From: Niastella populi | GTDB lineage: Bacteria; Bacteroidota; Bacteroidia; Chitinophagales; Chitinophagaceae | Direction: 5' to 3' | Length of the DNA: 64,000 nucleotides | NCBI RefSeq assembly: GCF_002078015.1 | Contig: NZ_LWBP01000199.1 | Location: 310,001 to 374,000 of the forward strand | Shown here: positions 63,701-64,000 of the stretch, piece after piece | Position numbering within the stretch: position 1 is the first letter of the stretch | How the letters are laid out: every line of letters starts with the position of its first letter | Position numbers and translations under genes: made by a program | The notes under the pieces: generated by a model | Seen by the model: the letters and a program-made list of their open reading frames with translations, nothing else | The model's database searches: none | Told to the model about the DNA's origin: nothing

Positions 63701-63847
63701 CAATGAAGGCAATATGACATCAGATATTTTTTCCGAATGCCTGTGGTTTCCGATGAGGGTAACGATCGTAATAAACCCGTTTACCAGGAACACGCCCCCT
63801 AAAAACCAGAAACTGAATGCTATCCGTTGTTTTATACTAAACTTCAT
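60752..63847 (-). CDS. Hybrid histidine kinase: 4HB-type sensor-HAMP-GAF-HisKA-HATPase-REC x2
   Basis: I start at the ATG at 63847 (1031 residues); a GTG six codons upstream is in frame. TM1 (about 10-32) and a helical periplasmic sensor of the four-helix-bundle type (about 35-192) precede TM2 (about 193-216). HAMP follows (to about 300), then GAF (about 325-485). HisKA carries His515 (ANMSHELRTPMNGIIGF) and HATPase runs to about 735. Two receivers have Asp808 and Asp948. Unlike the other two hybrids it lacks the long Glu-Glu coiled coil and its H-box is BarA-like. It is convergent with the CheR operon. Confidence 0.93.
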   Translation of the reverse strand: MKFSIKQRIAFSFWFLGGVFLVNGFITIVTLIGNHRHSEKISDVILPSLQGIDELNAILLQSKMYTTNWVFLRSNEGDKELLRKIHDSEYVATKQNITANTSTWRQKRITDSLQLVFNHFEQLLVVEKEIMASLQKFQDYDDPVTKMEAERKIEEEVLPRTAAIVHSLDNIHKLGSQFLEQENTRLAQSRYNLRVFIIVLSLLFVLVGFLLSLYFTKKILTPIARIRNIVNDLGKGITCKVDHHTTRDEIGEMVVAVNNLSEKLQVTSLFAHEIGKRNFDMPFHPLSEEDTLGKALIAMRDNLKSSQRDLLAATWHLQKKDQLLQAVAKATHGLISNNDLNKAIEEAMRSLGKGINADGINIYTMRFEAAENKLYADSYMRWLQSTDEINFKSPVYYDARLMPNAIAALSNNEVFSRLTKDVEDNDLRAMFERRRIKSVATLPVFVMNQFWGFIALSNEYERVWTETEFSILKSFAVTLGTAIERIKMEQQLVVARDNAEAASRAKSEFMANMSHELRTPMNGIIGFTDLVLTTELQKVQRDYLKNVSKSAYSLLNIINDILDFSKIEAGKLLIDEVPFNLAELVEDTVDLISIKAEEKGLELICSIDPALPSQLLGDPIRIKQVLMNLMGNAVKFTNKGEVLVHLQPGKKYTKDNTSFTDVNITVKDTGIGIPKDKLNAIFESFTQVDNSTTRKYGGTGLGLTISKSLVDLMGGRLEVESIPGSGSSFAFNLSLQVMNAAPPVLFDLKPQLREVLIIDDNETNCKLMRGIFEYLHIPCKVCTSGPEALLLIAESVQKNELFDLIITDHQMPVMDGISLVKEIKSLLQGHTEPFILMLSSLEKTLVQHEAENIGINKFLSKPVKMHELNNLLAVIFNKARAGDNREAIPFIQPFTHVNKVLVVEDDPLNLLLISEVLRKMALEVITAGNGSEAVAMLLQHDPAMIFMDINMPEMDGFMATELIRKLDTHHRNITIVALTADAMQEDKDRCLESGMNDYISKPFRLEEIHAVIKKYSPMPNFRTETLEKSGR

Positions 63848-64000
63848 AGGAATATTGCCTGACACTTTTTTTCTTTAGGGAATCGGATCAAAGACTATTA
63901 TCGACCGCGGGTTATTCTATCCGGCTGGCCTGCGCACTTCAAATGTGTTGTAATAACGCTTAAAAACTCCTAAGTGATTGAGTTGGAATGAAATTACCTG
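63848..64000. other. Upstream region of the last hybrid kinase, to the window edge
   Basis: No gene is seen. The stretch should contain the promoter of the kinase gene at 63847, but I find no box with both -33 and -7 matches. Confidence 0.4.

Noticed and set aside
1-64000. tRNA, rRNA, riboswitch, insertion sequence or prophage
   Set aside because: Reading through the window I found no cloverleaf, rRNA segment, known riboswitch core, transposase or phage gene; a covariance-model search would be needed to exclude small RNAs.

Overview
The window comes from a Bacteroidota genome, most likely a Chitinophagaceae member of the Chitinophaga/Niastella type. The basis is three ECF sigma / FecR anti-sigma modules, two SusC/SusD pairs, a hybrid two-component regulator of the propeller-Y_Y_Y-kinase-receiver-AraC type, a protein with a type IX secretion-like tail, a DUF5690 transporter and promoter-like TTTG/TAnnTTTG elements. 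I saw no rRNA, tRNA, CRISPR array, transposase or phage gene.

Region 1 (1-8306, minus strand): a sigma / FecR / TonB-receptor operon that continues into a lipoprotein and a large secreted protein made of three tandem ~165-residue MBG-type repeats. The last protein runs off the left edge. Region 2 (8307-12590): small genes of mostly unknown role, namely a MauE-like membrane protein, a lone HTH protein, a histone-H1-like lysine-rich HTH protein and a small basic protein. Two promoters here share an identical 15-nt upstream block.

Region 3 (12592-24626, minus strand): sigma / FecR / SusC / SusD / secreted endonuclease-exonuclease-phosphatase enzyme, followed in the same direction by a PhnZ-like HD oxygenase, a phosphonatase-like HAD hydrolase that keeps the Schiff-base lysine, a DUF5690 permease and a TIGR03364-type flavoprotein. 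My reading is a complete outer-membrane-to-cytoplasm route for scavenging aminoethylphosphonate-type compounds. Region 4 (24814-28672): PAP2 phosphatase, ArnT-like glycosyltransferase, esterase and SGNH hydrolase. Region 5 (29345-36881): a third sigma / FecR / SusC / SusD module whose sigma gene is split by an apparent +1 frameshift in a C6 run, plus a small exported protein.

Region 6 (38242-63847): signal transduction almost throughout, with seven histidine kinases, fourteen receiver domains, two CheR and one CheB but no CheA, CheW or MCP. Two related clusters, one on each strand, flank an orphan HTCS regulator. The large hybrid kinase in each cluster carries a long heptad coiled coil with repeated Glu-Glu pairs. 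I propose it as the methylation target of the adjacent CheR/CheB.

The spacers hold several unusual elements: arrays of 7- or 8-bp words, often as inverted arms just downstream of genes; a 33-nt perfect hairpin present twice; a ~0.8 kb degenerate repeat field in a 1.8 kb gene-free stretch; and a 54-codon remnant of a glutaminyl-peptide cyclotransferase.
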